Below, in pieces: positions 36,374-46,505 of a stretch of DNA of 64,000 nucleotides (positions are counted from its first letter, which is position 1; each line of letters begins with the position of its first letter). Source of the DNA: Pandoraea captiosa (lineage in GTDB: Bacteria; Pseudomonadota; Gammaproteobacteria; Burkholderiales; Burkholderiaceae); NCBI RefSeq assembly GCF_902459775.1, contig NZ_CABPSQ010000002.1, positions 1 to 64,000 of the forward strand, given 5' to 3'. The notes beneath the pieces are model-generated. The model made no database searches and had not been told where the DNA came from. It was given only the letters and a program-made list of their open reading frames with translations. The position numbers and the translations under genes are program-made.

Positions 36374-38779
36374 TCAGCGGCTCGCGTTGCGCATGCGCTT
36401 GTCGTCGCTCACGCTCGCACCGCGTACCTCGAAACGCACACTGTCACGCACCGCACCGGAGGCGTCCACGAGTTCGAGTACGTGACGCCCCGGCCACGGC
36501 AACCATCCCACACGCGCAGTGCCCGAGAGCGGCTTGCCGTCGAGTCGCCACGCAGCGCCCTTGGGCCATGCGGCCGCCACCTGGAACCACACCCGCTGAT
36601 TGGCCGGAGGAATGTCCGGGTCGAGGGCGACGATGGTTCCGTCCGCAGGCCCCGCAATGCGCCAGAGCGGCCCGCCGGGCGCCTTGCTCGCGAGCGCCGA
36701 CAGCGCAATGGTGCTTTGCGACGTGCCCGGTAAAAACCACTCTTCACGTGCAGGTTCAACGTGCTCGGCATACTGCACTGCGACATGTTCGAGCCCGGGC
36801 GGCGGCATGGGCGGCGCGCTGGCCGTACGACGATGCAGGAAGTCCATCAAGCGGTGCCAGATCGGCGCCGCCCCGGAGACACCGGAGACGTCCCACATCG
36901 GCGCGCCATCCGCATTGCCGACCCACACGCCCACCGTGTAGCGGCGCGAGTAGCCCACTGCCCAGTTGTCGCGCATGTCCTTGCTCGTGCCTGTCTTCAC
37001 CGCTGTCCAGTACCGGGTGGAAAGCGGGCTGTCCAGACCGAACGTGCGCGTGCGCGCCTGCCGGTCGGCGATCATGTCCGAGACGATGAAGCTCACCTGC
37101 GGCGAGAAAACGACCGTATTCGCACCCTGTCGGGTCGCGGCTTTCGCGGTGCCTTTCTTGCCCGGGTCGGATGGGCGCGAGGTCGACGACGTGGACGGCG
37201 TTGACGTGAGGGGCCTGTCGTCCCGGCCTGACATACGCTCAGTCGTTGCGCTCACCATGCCGCCGTTCGCCAGCGCACGATAGGCGTTCGTGAGCGACAA
37301 CAAAGTGACATCCGCACTGCCCAGCGCCAGACTGAACCCGTAGTAGTCGCCGCTTTGCGTGAGCGGCAATCCGAGCGTCACGAGCGTTTGCGCAAACCGG
37401 CGCGGCGTGACCATCACCAGCGTGCGCACGGCAGGCACGTTCAGCGACGACCCCAATGCCGTACGCGTGCTTACCCATCCCTTGAAGTGACGGTCGTAGT
37501 TTTGCGGAATGTACAGACCGCCGCCCGTGGGCAAATCGATGGGCGAATCGTCCAGCAGCGATGCGGCTGTCAGACGTTCCTCGGCGATGGCCTGCGCGTA
37601 GAGAAACGGTTTGAGCGTGGAGCCTGCCTGACGCAGCGACGTAACACCATCGACCTGCGACGCCGACGACAGCACGCCTGATGAGCCGACCCAAGCAAGA
37701 ATGTCGCCACTCGCATTGTCGATCACGACAATGGCGCCATCCTGAACATTGCGTGAGCGCCCCGGTGCGCTCAACTCACGCAGGGTTTGCTGGAGCGTAT
37801 TGACGGCCACCCGCTGAAGATTCGCGTCCAGCGTGCTGGTAATCCGCGTGCCTGCCGGGGGGCGAGTTTCGTTAAAGACGCGTCGCGCGAAATGCGGCGC
37901 CAGATTGACGGCATCTCGCGTGGCCATCACGCTCGCGGGGCGCGAGAACACGAGTTGCGTATAGCCTTCCAATCCGCTGCAATCAGCCGCTTGCCCGATA
38001 TCCTTGAGAATGCCGCAGGCACGCTGCGAGACACGCGCCGCAGGTGCATTGGGCGCACGCAGCAGCGCGACGGCCAGCGCCGCCTCACGGGCGTCCAGGC
38101 CGCTCGGGAGTTTGCCGAAGAGTGTCTGAGAAACGGCCGAAATGCCGACGAGCTCTCCGCGAAACGGCACGAGATTGAGATACGCCTCGAGAATTTGGTC
38201 CTTGCGCCAGCGCTGCTCCAGCCACACGGCTGTCGCGGCCTGCCCGATCTTTTGCGTCACCGAACGATTTCGCGCACTCGGGCGCAGATCGTCGTCGAGC
38301 AACCCCGCCAGCTGCATGGTCAGCGTCGACGCGCCGCGCGTGCGTGAATGCCAGAGATTGCCCCAAGCGGCAGCGGCCACGCCTCGCCAGTCGACCCCGC
38401 TGTGCTCGTAAAAACGCTTGTCCTCGGAGACGATCAGCGCCTGACGAAAAGCGGGCGAGACTTCGGCGAGCGTGATCCAGTCGCCGCGTTGCGCCTGCAT
38501 GTCAGCGCGTAGCCGCTGCACAGGCTCACCACGGCGATCCAGCAGAATCCAGTCCGACGCGCGCCAGTCCTGACGCACTTCCTCAAAAGTCGGTACCGCG
38601 CTGGCGGTCGCGGGTGTGGTGAGCATGGCGACCGTGAGCGCTAAACTCAGCATCAGCTTGCGTGCAAGTTCCCGCGACATCAGACGCACGCCGCGGCAGC
38701 GACGCACTCCACGCGCTCCACGCACTCCGCGTACTGCGCGTCCGCCATGCGCTACACGCCCTCCACGCACTGCGACCAT
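36374..38779 (-). CDS. pbpC: Penicillin-binding protein 1C
   Basis: This 801-residue bifunctional peptidoglycan synthase has, in order: a basic Arg/Gly-rich N-terminus, a membrane anchor (LMLSLALTVAMLTTPATASA), the GT51 glycosyltransferase domain with the catalytic motif EDKRFYEHSGVDWRG (Glu119), a transpeptidase domain with STLK (Ser387, Lys390), SLN and KTGT (Lys595), and a C-terminal Ig-like BiPBP_C domain. The ATG was chosen because AAGGA precedes it at seven bases; an ATG 18 bases further upstream lacks a binding site. It is the last gene of the alpha-2-macroglobulin-yhhN-pbpC set, the known genetic pairing in which PBP1c is thought to repair the wall after attack. Confidence 0.95.
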   Translation of the reverse strand: MVAVRGGRVAHGGRAVRGVRGARGVRRCRGVRLMSRELARKLMLSLALTVAMLTTPATASAVPTFEEVRQDWRASDWILLDRRGEPVQRLRADMQAQRGDWITLAEVSPAFRQALIVSEDKRFYEHSGVDWRGVAAAAWGNLWHSRTRGASTLTMQLAGLLDDDLRPSARNRSVTQKIGQAATAVWLEQRWRKDQILEAYLNLVPFRGELVGISAVSQTLFGKLPSGLDAREAALAVALLRAPNAPAARVSQRACGILKDIGQAADCSGLEGYTQLVFSRPASVMATRDAVNLAPHFARRVFNETRPPAGTRITSTLDANLQRVAVNTLQQTLRELSAPGRSRNVQDGAIVVIDNASGDILAWVGSSGVLSSASQVDGVTSLRQAGSTLKPFLYAQAIAEERLTAASLLDDSPIDLPTGGGLYIPQNYDRHFKGWVSTRTALGSSLNVPAVRTLVMVTPRRFAQTLVTLGLPLTQSGDYYGFSLALGSADVTLLSLTNAYRALANGGMVSATTERMSGRDDRPLTSTPSTSSTSRPSDPGKKGTAKAATRQGANTVVFSPQVSFIVSDMIADRQARTRTFGLDSPLSTRYWTAVKTGTSKDMRDNWAVGYSRRYTVGVWVGNADGAPMWDVSGVSGAAPIWHRLMDFLHRRTASAPPMPPPGLEHVAVQYAEHVEPAREEWFLPGTSQSTIALSALASKAPGGPLWRIAGPADGTIVALDPDIPPANQRVWFQVAAAWPKGAAWRLDGKPLSGTARVGWLPWPGRHVLELVDASGAVRDSVRFEVRGASVSDDKRMRNASR
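38690..38775. repeat. Degenerate 9-bp repeat in the 5' end of pbpC
   Basis: A drifting CTCCACGCA-type unit (plus-strand reading) recurs several times and encodes the Arg-Gly-Val-rich tail of PBP1c (VRGVRGARGVRRCRGVR). The period keeps the reading frame. Confidence 0.6.
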
Positions 38780-38801
38780 CACACCATCCTTTGCCATGCG
38801 T

Positions 38802-39512
38802 TTATTGCGCAGCGCCCTGTGCCGGGTGCGACGCCCGCGGCGCCATCACCCCCGCGACGAGCAAAAGCTGTGCGAGCGCGTAAAGAATCCAGATGGCGTA
38901 CTCCTGCGCGGGGACCGACCCCACGAAACGGGTGGTGCCGATGAGCGCATCCGATACCGTGAACAGCAACGCGCCGACAGCAGCCCATTCTGCGCGAAGC
39001 TCGGCGAGCAGCGCCGCCGTCGCCATCATGGCCAACACGATCACATAGCAGGCGACCGGCGCCTTGAGCGCGCCCATGCCGGGCCAGTACATGGCGTACG
39101 ACAGCGCCGCCGCGATCCAGACGACGCCAATCGCGATACGGTGCCACATCGGCACGGCGCCCCACCGACGACGCACGCGCCAGAACAGTACGAAATACGC
39201 GAGGTGCGCCACCAGAAAAGCCCCCAGTCCCATGACGAAGCCCTGCGCCAATGTCGGAATGGCGAGCAGGACATCCCCTGCGCCCGAAAAGATCAGCGCC
39301 GCGCAAAGCCAGCTGCGTTCGCCGGGCACGCGGTGATACATCGCGGCAAACAGCAACAGCGCACACAGGAAGAGCTTCGCGATGGCCTGGTCGGCATATG
39401 GCGTACTACGCAGCGACAAGGCGTAGGCAGCGCCCGCGATTGCGGCGAGCCACCAGAAGCGACGCGCCTCGCGCGGTAGCGCCGCCGCCGGTGCAAAGAA
39501 GTTCGACGTCAT
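38802..39512 (-). CDS. YhhN-family membrane protein (lysoplasmalogenase-like)
   Basis: This 236-residue protein has about seven to eight membrane helices and the YhhN family motifs LRSTPYADQAIAKLFLCALL, GERSWLCAALIFSGAGDVLL, GFVMGLGAFLVAHLAYFVLF and the late FTVSDALIGTTRFVG. Eukaryotic relatives (TMEM86) hydrolyse the vinyl-ether bond of lysoplasmalogen; bacterial roles are little known. The ATG at MTSNFFAPAAAL has GGAGAC nine bases upstream. It sits between the alpha-2-macroglobulin gene (91 bp upstream) and pbpC (22 bp downstream), which are directly adjacent in E. coli. Confidence 0.88.
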   Translation of the reverse strand: MTSNFFAPAAALPREARRFWWLAAIAGAAYALSLRSTPYADQAIAKLFLCALLLFAAMYHRVPGERSWLCAALIFSGAGDVLLAIPTLAQGFVMGLGAFLVAHLAYFVLFWRVRRRWGAVPMWHRIAIGVVWIAAALSYAMYWPGMGALKAPVACYVIVLAMMATAALLAELRAEWAAVGALLFTVSDALIGTTRFVGSVPAQEYAIWILYALAQLLLVAGVMAPRASHPAQGAAQ

Positions 39513-39603
39513 CTCGTTGCGTCTCCTGTTGCGTCTCCTGTTGCATCGCCCATTGCCTCTCCCGTTCGGCCGTCCCGTGCCTGTTCCCTTCCGTCGGCGT
39601 GCT

Positions 39604-42600
39604 TCATGGCTTTGCCGGCACCACCTGCACCGGCGGGTTGGGCGACTCACCATACATCGCGGGTTCATACATCGCTTCCACACGCGTTGGCGGGGTCGCG
39701 AATTTGCCCACGTTGTTCAGGCGAACGGTGTACTCGATCCGATGCTGCCCCTTCGGCAGATAGTCGTAGTACGCACGATAGGCGTCCTGCGCGCGCTCCT
39801 CGAATGCGGGCATTGCGCCTTCGCTCTTCTCGCCCTGTGTAGCGATAGCTGAGTCGCGTCCGAGACCGCCGCCCAGAACGGTCGCACCGCCGGGCAGGGG
39901 ATCGCTGACCACCACCCAACGCATGTCCGCCTGCGCATCGATATCGAGCCGTACCCGCAGTACCGCACCGCGCACGAAGCTGTCCCCCGACCGTTCAGCG
40001 GCATCCTGTACCTGGACACTGCGCGTCACACGGTAGCCTGCCGCGAAAGGCGCCTTGAGCGGCACCGCCGCCAGACTCTGGATCGTGGCCCAGGGCTTGC
40101 CTGCCCCCGTCTGCTCCAGACGCAGGACATCTCGCCCGTTGTCAGCGCCGGCCTTGGCGTTGGCAAGCCACGGCAACGAGATCGCGGGCGGCACAGCGCC
40201 TGCCTTCAGCTTGTCCCAATCCACGCTCTGCACACCGCCGCTCGTCTGATTGTCGCTCTGCCACTGAACCGAGGTGTGCCCCGACGGTGTCTCCCGTTCG
40301 AAGCGAGCGGAGAACCGATCCACCGCCAGACCGCCCCACACGTTGGCCGTCGTCGTCGACCAGGCGCCGCGCGATTGCAGCCCCAGCAGACCGATGACGA
40401 GACGCGGCATTTCGTCCTTCCATGCGGGGTTCGCGTTCATCAGCAGCGCCAGTCGCGCCGCGTTGGTTTCCGGTCCGACCATGAGCCACCAGAGACCGTC
40501 GCTGCCTTGCGTCGAGAAACCCACACGTGTGCCCTGATACGTCAGACGCGCCCGAAGGATCTGCTCGGCCTGCGCCAGCCGCTCGGTGCGCTGCGGTACA
40601 TCGGGCATCCGTTGCAGGATCGCGTACCAGTCGATCACGGCTGACGTCGGCCAGTCGTTCGGTGCAATCGTGAGCGAGCCGAGCATGCGCGCGTTCGCCC
40701 GGCCATAGCGCGACAACGCCTCGATGGCACTGAGCTTGCGCAGGGTGAGGTCGTCGCGCGGCGCCCAGAAACGGCGGGTGAGACGCCCTTCCACGAATGC
40801 CGTCAGACCATCCGCCATGCGCGCCAGTGCGTCGTCCGGCAGGCCATATGCCGGGTCGAGCGCCTTGGCTTCGTTGCTCATCGCCAGCAGATAAGCCGTC
40901 AGCGTATCGCTGCCCTGGTTGGCAAAGCCTTCCTGCGGTGGGAAATAGCTCGCGAGACCGTCTTCGTCCAGATAGGACGGCAAGGTGCCCATCACGCGCT
41001 TCCACTGCGCCACGTCCCGCAGACCGAGCGCCTTCGATGCCTGTTGCTCCAGACACGCGTAGGGATACAACTCGAACCAACGCTTCACCCCCGGCAATCC
41101 TTGCGACAGACGCGGCTGCAGACTGACGCGAACGCCACCGCGCAACTTGCCTGTACTGTCGGCGACGGCACCGGCTGGCGGGGCCATTGGCAAAGTGAGA
41201 CTGCCTTCGACCTGCATGAGGACCGACTGCTGGACGCTCGCAGGCAGCGACGGCTGGATGTCCTGCCCCACCTTGATGGCGTCGCTTGCCGCAGGAGCGC
41301 CACCGGCCGCAGGCGCCTGTGCGCTGACCTCCCACAGCACCCGCTGTGCACGGGTGTCCGCCAACCCGGTGGGCGCGGTCACTTCCCACGCCACTTCCCG
41401 CGACTCGCCGGCCGGTACGGCCACGCTCTGCGGCGCCGATGTCAGTTGGGTCGCGCGCGCGCTCAACTGCACCTGCATGGCATGCTGGGTCGTATTGCGC
41501 ACGGTGAACTGTGCACGGTAGTTGTCGCCCTCGCGCACCAACGGCGGCAGCCCGGAAATCAGCTGCAAATCCTGCGTGGCGCGAATGGTCGCCGATCCCG
41601 TACCGAACCAGCCGAGCGCCTGCGTGCCCGGCTTGCCGTCGTCCGCCACCGCCACGATGCGAAAGCTCGACAGAGAGTCATTGAGCGGCACATCGACCGT
41701 CGCTTCTCCCTTGTCGTCGAGAACCACGCGGGGTTGCCACAGCAACAGCGTGTCGAACAACTCGCGTGTCGGGCTCTTGCCCCCGCCACCGCCGGCAGGC
41801 ACGGCCTTGCGTCCGTAATGCCGACGGCCGATGATCTCCATCTGCGCGGTCGCCGTCGTCACCGTATAGCTGCGGCGCTGCCACATGGCGTCGAGCAGAT
41901 TCCAGCTGGTGTTCGGCGCGAGTTCCAGCAGCGCTTCGTCCACCGCAGCCACGGCCACCTCTGAGCCGGCCGCCACCGGCTTGCCGTCCGGTTGCGTGAC
42001 CTTGATGCGCACCTTGGCGCGCCCCCGCACCGGATAGGTGGTCGCATCGGGCTTCACCTCCACCGTCAGACGTTGCCCGGCCGTCCCCACACGCAACTCG
42101 GTCAGACCGAAGCGATAGGCCGGCTTGCCCAGATCTACCAGCCCCGTGGGCGCCTGATATTCGCGCCCCTCGTACCAGAACGCCCGGAACCACTCCAGCG
42201 GCTGTTTCCAGCCCCACTGAAAGAACGAGTACCAGGGCACCTCATGAATCCGCCCTCGCACCGCGAGCACCGAAACGTAGACGTTCGGTCCCCACGCGGG
42301 ATCGACTTTCAGGGAGATATTCGGCTCCTTGCCCGAAATCTCCATGGTTCGCGTCTCCATGACGCCTTCGCGCTCGATCGCCACGAGCGCCGTCGCCGTG
42401 CGGAACGGCATGCGAACTTGCAACTTGGCCGTCTCGCCCGGCTCGTAAGCGCGGCGCTCCGGCAGCACGTCCATGCGATCGGTGTTGTCCCCGCCGAACC
42501 AGACTTCGCCTCGGCCGGTGACCCAGACAGCGGTTGTCGACGTGCTCAGATTGCCCTTGTCATCTTTCGCCTGCGCCACCAGCATGACTTCGCCCGGTTG

Positions 42601-45600
42601 TGAGAGCGACACATCGCAGGACAATTGCCCCCGCTCGTCAGTCTTGCCACTGCACACCTTGCCGAGATCCTTGACCTCAGTGCGATTGTCGTAAGCGTAG
42701 AAGCCGCCAACCATGCGTTTGCGGCTACTGGTCGTGATACGCGCCTCGGCGCGCACTTCCATTGCCACGCCAGACTTGGGCTTGCCTTGCAGGTCGAGCG
42801 CCAACGCCTTGACCGGCAGCTTGTTCGTGACCGATACCCAACTCTCGCTGCGCACACCGGTAATCAGATTGGCCGGCCACAGGGTAGCGTTGCCGCGCAG
42901 CGTCTGAATCTCGCCGTTGGGGTCGGCAAAGCTCGCTTCGAGCACCAGATCGCTCGGGCGATCCACCTTTGGCAGATCCTTGAGCGTCAGACTTCCCACG
43001 CCGTTGCGATCGAGCACCAGTCTCTGTTTATCGGCGACAAGCTTCTGATCGCTGGACCCCGACGTTTCGTCGCTACCGGCATCGTCATCGTCGCCACCCG
43101 ACTGCGCTGACGGCGGACGATACGGCGTAAAACTGAAATCGTCGTAGCCGTCGAACGTCAGATCGCGCACGCGCATCAAGGCCGACACACGAACGGGCAG
43201 GTTGCCCGCCGGCCCGCCGGCGACGTAATTGACCTGCACGTTGACGGGGGCTTCCGTCTTGTTGATGAGGGGCGATTTTGCCGCGTCACGCACGCCGATC
43301 GATCCTGTCAGCACGGGCAGACGGAACGCCTCCACCCGGAAACGCCCTGCATCGAGCGACTGCGGATACGTCTTGGGTCGCGAGTCGTTATCCGCGTAGT
43401 TCAGCGTGACGGTATATTCGCCAAGCTTTGCGCCCGGCGGGATCTGGAACGTGTTTTCGGCAAGCCGACCGTTACGCCACGTGACAGGCTGCGTATACGT
43501 CTGACCCGAGCCCTCATGCGTGATCGTCAACTGAGACGGCAAGCTGGCGGGCAACGCGAGCCCCTGCATCGTCTCCTGACGGATGAAGTGCTTCATCGAT
43601 ACCGTCTCGCCGACGCGGAACAGCATGCGGTCGAACACCGTCTGCGCACGAACCGTCGGGCTGTCGCCACCGTCGGTCGGCACATGGAAGCGCCACGGCT
43701 CGATACCGCGATCCCAGTCGGACGACACGAACGCCATGTCAGGATCGTTGCCCTGCGTGCGCGCCACCACAAAGTAGCCGGAGCGTCCCGTCTTCTGGCA
43801 ATACCGGTAACGTTCGAGCGCCTTGTCGAACCTGGCGACCCCCGTCTTGTCGGTCACGGCGCTCGCGACTTCGCTGCCGTCGCAATCCAGCACCCGCACC
43901 TTGGCATTGGCGACAGGCTGCCCCTTGTCGAGCGTGGTCACCCAAGCAAGCGCGTTCTCACGCCCCATCTTGAAGTGCACGCCAAGATTCGTGACGAGCA
44001 CCGTCGTGCGCACGTACATTGGCAGCGACTTGCCCAGCAACGCTGCGCCGAGCGATTGCGATGCCAGTTCCACGACATAGAAACCCGGCTTCTGGAAGGG
44101 AATCCCAACCACCTCGAACGGTCGCGGATCCTTCTCCTTTGGCACCGGCAGCGTGAGCGCCTGAACGCCCTGCAATCCAGAGAGCAGCGACAGGCTGCGC
44201 GTGTCGTACCGCGTGATCTTGTCTTCGACGATAGCCGCTGCGTTAGGTCCGAACGATTCCTTTGCCGCTGGCGCAGTCAGGATCGAAGGCATTTCCTCGG
44301 CGATCTGCTTGCGCGTCATCGTCGTTTCGTCGAAGCGCCGCACGCGAGACATCCATGCCATGACCTGTGCGTCGTCATCCACCCGCAATTGCAAGGTACG
44401 ACCGGCTGCGGCTTCTCCGGACACGCCGAGACCATGGATTTGCAAGGCCGGTTCGACCTTGCGTAATGTGACCGGCAGCATGGGCGGCATGCCCGGTTCC
44501 GCGAAGCGCTCCACGATACCGAACGGCGCGGCCGCAAACTTGGCCAACGGCGGCATCGTTGCCGTTCTGGTCTTCAACGGGAATTCACTGGCGTTGTCGA
44601 GCGCCCGGCCGCTGTCGTCCGTGAACCCGGTCGGCAGCGAAAGTGTCAGTTCGGCCTTTTCCGGGAAAGGCGCTTCGAACGAGACGTCCACCACGCTGGA
44701 GGAACGTTCCGTATCGCTAAACTTCGGAGCGCGCTCGGCGCCGGCGCCCTGCAGCCGGATCCTGGCGGCCATGTCACGTGCGACCGGTGAGTTGAACGTG
44801 AGGCGCAGCGGCCGCAACGGCGTGCATGGCGCATTGGCATTCTCCCGCTCGCAACTGAAGCTGGCGGTGAACGGTTCGCGCACCTCATACTCGAAACGTC
44901 GCGCCTGCTTTGTTGGCACGCCGGACGGCGTGGCAATCCCCGCGCCCCAGACCAGATGCATTTTCGCGCCCGCGGCTAGCGTGCGATTGCATTGCAGCAT
45001 GACCACGCGCCCCGACTGCTTGTCGAGATTGAAGCGCTTGAGCAACGCCGTGCGTGTGTCGCCCTCGATCCACTTCACGCCGATACGCTCGCCGATACCT
45101 TCCGTTTCGCACCATGCGTTCTGGCGCACACTCCCGGGATTGGCCGCACCGTTGAGCGTGAGGATAAATATCTGATTCTCGTCGATGGGGCCATACGACG
45201 GTCGGATGGACGAGACTGCCGGGCCGCCGGTATTGAATGCGTACTTCGTGGCGCCGGACAGGGCTGTGCCCGAGACGGCGGACAGGCCGCTTCGCATCTC
45301 GACGGAACACTTCGCCCCCGGCGGCAAATCGCCCTTGAAATCGTAGACCCAGATCTTGGGTTCGAGCCAATGGCCGTCGCCGGTCAACGAGGCATCGGAA
45401 CACCTTACGGCGGCCGGTGCCGTCGCGCGAGGATCACCGGCGGGAACCATCGCTTCGTCGAATTTGACGACCACCTGGCTCACGCTGGCGACTTCGCCCT
45501 GCGGGCTGACGCTCACCACGCGTGCCGCCTGCGCAGGCGATACCGCGAGCATTCCAAGACTCAGCGCCGCCCACGCCAGTGGCGCAGCCGGCCAGACGCG

Positions 45601-45618
45601 TTGCGTTCGGCTATGCAT
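39604..45618 (-). CDS. Bacterial alpha-2-macroglobulin with thioester motif
   Basis: This 2004-residue exported protein is a bacterial alpha-2-macroglobulin that traps attacking proteases in the periplasm. It has a Sec signal peptide ending SPAQA-A without a lipobox cysteine, many MG-type beta domains (for example VRAQTVFDRMLFRVGETVSM and YEPGETAKLQVRMPFR), a bait-like region before the VAAVDEALLELAPNTSWNLL segment, and the thioester motif PYACLEQQASKAL (Cys1522 to Gln1525), then the alpha-helical thioester domain and a receptor-binding-like C-terminus. It is longer than E. coli YfhM (about 1650). The ATG has AGGAG seven bases upstream. It heads the operon with yhhN and pbpC. Confidence 0.95.
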   Translation of the reverse strand: MHSRTQRVWPAAPLAWAALSLGMLAVSPAQAARVVSVSPQGEVASVSQVVVKFDEAMVPAGDPRATAPAAVRCSDASLTGDGHWLEPKIWVYDFKGDLPPGAKCSVEMRSGLSAVSGTALSGATKYAFNTGGPAVSSIRPSYGPIDENQIFILTLNGAANPGSVRQNAWCETEGIGERIGVKWIEGDTRTALLKRFNLDKQSGRVVMLQCNRTLAAGAKMHLVWGAGIATPSGVPTKQARRFEYEVREPFTASFSCERENANAPCTPLRPLRLTFNSPVARDMAARIRLQGAGAERAPKFSDTERSSSVVDVSFEAPFPEKAELTLSLPTGFTDDSGRALDNASEFPLKTRTATMPPLAKFAAAPFGIVERFAEPGMPPMLPVTLRKVEPALQIHGLGVSGEAAAGRTLQLRVDDDAQVMAWMSRVRRFDETTMTRKQIAEEMPSILTAPAAKESFGPNAAAIVEDKITRYDTRSLSLLSGLQGVQALTLPVPKEKDPRPFEVVGIPFQKPGFYVVELASQSLGAALLGKSLPMYVRTTVLVTNLGVHFKMGRENALAWVTTLDKGQPVANAKVRVLDCDGSEVASAVTDKTGVARFDKALERYRYCQKTGRSGYFVVARTQGNDPDMAFVSSDWDRGIEPWRFHVPTDGGDSPTVRAQTVFDRMLFRVGETVSMKHFIRQETMQGLALPASLPSQLTITHEGSGQTYTQPVTWRNGRLAENTFQIPPGAKLGEYTVTLNYADNDSRPKTYPQSLDAGRFRVEAFRLPVLTGSIGVRDAAKSPLINKTEAPVNVQVNYVAGGPAGNLPVRVSALMRVRDLTFDGYDDFSFTPYRPPSAQSGGDDDDAGSDETSGSSDQKLVADKQRLVLDRNGVGSLTLKDLPKVDRPSDLVLEASFADPNGEIQTLRGNATLWPANLITGVRSESWVSVTNKLPVKALALDLQGKPKSGVAMEVRAEARITTSSRKRMVGGFYAYDNRTEVKDLGKVCSGKTDERGQLSCDVSLSQPGEVMLVAQAKDDKGNLSTSTTAVWVTGRGEVWFGGDNTDRMDVLPERRAYEPGETAKLQVRMPFRTATALVAIEREGVMETRTMEISGKEPNISLKVDPAWGPNVYVSVLAVRGRIHEVPWYSFFQWGWKQPLEWFRAFWYEGREYQAPTGLVDLGKPAYRFGLTELRVGTAGQRLTVEVKPDATTYPVRGRAKVRIKVTQPDGKPVAAGSEVAVAAVDEALLELAPNTSWNLLDAMWQRRSYTVTTATAQMEIIGRRHYGRKAVPAGGGGGKSPTRELFDTLLLWQPRVVLDDKGEATVDVPLNDSLSSFRIVAVADDGKPGTQALGWFGTGSATIRATQDLQLISGLPPLVREGDNYRAQFTVRNTTQHAMQVQLSARATQLTSAPQSVAVPAGESREVAWEVTAPTGLADTRAQRVLWEVSAQAPAAGGAPAASDAIKVGQDIQPSLPASVQQSVLMQVEGSLTLPMAPPAGAVADSTGKLRGGVRVSLQPRLSQGLPGVKRWFELYPYACLEQQASKALGLRDVAQWKRVMGTLPSYLDEDGLASYFPPQEGFANQGSDTLTAYLLAMSNEAKALDPAYGLPDDALARMADGLTAFVEGRLTRRFWAPRDDLTLRKLSAIEALSRYGRANARMLGSLTIAPNDWPTSAVIDWYAILQRMPDVPQRTERLAQAEQILRARLTYQGTRVGFSTQGSDGLWWLMVGPETNAARLALLMNANPAWKDEMPRLVIGLLGLQSRGAWSTTTANVWGGLAVDRFSARFERETPSGHTSVQWQSDNQTSGGVQSVDWDKLKAGAVPPAISLPWLANAKAGADNGRDVLRLEQTGAGKPWATIQSLAAVPLKAPFAAGYRVTRSVQVQDAAERSGDSFVRGAVLRVRLDIDAQADMRWVVVSDPLPGGATVLGGGLGRDSAIATQGEKSEGAMPAFEERAQDAYRAYYDYLPKGQHRIEYTVRLNNVGKFATPPTRVEAMYEPAMYGESPNPPVQVVPAKP

Positions 45619-45862
45619 GCCGGACTCCTCCCGGGTTCTGGTGAGGCGATTCTAACCCGCAGTCTTTGGCATCTCGAACCGTTTCCCAACAGAACCGGGA
45701 CGGAATTCGATATTTAGGATGGGAGACGCGCCCGGGTCGGAAACGTCTTAGTCATCCGTTCGGAATTCGTCTCAATCGTTGCGCGGATCGTCGTCCGGGA
45801 ATCGGGCTATGTCACACTGACATCTTTCCTCGATCTTTCCGCATTCTCTACGTACACCCCTC

Positions 45863-46378
45863 ATGTCCGTCGCCTTTCTCCATCCGAAAAAGAACGCACT
45901 GGTCTATCTGGTGAAGATTCTCAGCGGCTCGCTGATCGTCTGGTTCGGTCTGCGCGCGGCGGGCTTCCCCGAGCCCTATTGGGCGATGATTTCGCTCATT
46001 ATCGTGACCGAGCCGGACCCGCTGCAGGCGCGCAGCAATTTCAAGGCGCGCACGGTCAACACGATTACGGGCGCGATCGTGGCATGTATCGTCTTGCTGG
46101 TGATGGGGCCGGGACTCGCGGCGATGCTCGTGGGGATTACGATCGCCACGCTGGCGGCAATGCTGGTGCAGAACTACCCGGCGAACTGGCGGCTCGGGCC
46201 CGCGACTGTGGTCATTCTGATGTCGGCGGCGCTCAGCGGGCAGGGGCAAGGCCTGCACGAAGAACTGAGCCTCGCCATGCTGCGTGTGATCGAAGTGCTT
46301 ATCGGGTCGACCGTTGCGCTGATCCAGTCGCTGATCTACGGACGATATGTGAAGCCGTTGCTAATGCCGGAGGACTGA
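45863..46378 (+). CDS. Small FUSC-like inner-membrane protein
   Basis: This 171-residue protein has about five to six membrane segments in the FUSC/aromatic acid exporter pattern: VKILSGSLIVWFGLRAAGFPEPYWAMISLIIVTEPDP (two pieces), ARSNFKARTVNTITGAIVAC and VIEVLIGSTVALIQSLIYGR. It corresponds to only the membrane half of larger FUSC exporters, so it is either a short family or a stand-alone half. No Shine-Dalgarno sequence is clear before the ATG. It diverges from the alpha-2-macroglobulin gene. Confidence 0.8.
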   Translation: MSVAFLHPKKNALVYLVKILSGSLIVWFGLRAAGFPEPYWAMISLIIVTEPDPLQARSNFKARTVNTITGAIVACIVLLVMGPGLAAMLVGITIATLAAMLVQNYPANWRLGPATVVILMSAALSGQGQGLHEELSLAMLRVIEVLIGSTVALIQSLIYGRYVKPLLMPED

Positions 46379-46505
46379 GCGCTGCGCATCGGGCGACGCA
46401 GGCGTGAGCGAAAACGACTGATGTGGCGTCGAGTGCCATGCGCGCCCGACGCCCTCTGGATAGATCGACGTGCCCGAGCCCGCATGGACTCGAGAACTCA
46501 GCGGC

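Noticed and set aside
36284-36733. A plus-strand frame starting in the 12-bp tandem repeat
   Set aside because: It begins in low-complexity repeat and then runs antisense to the end of pbpC.
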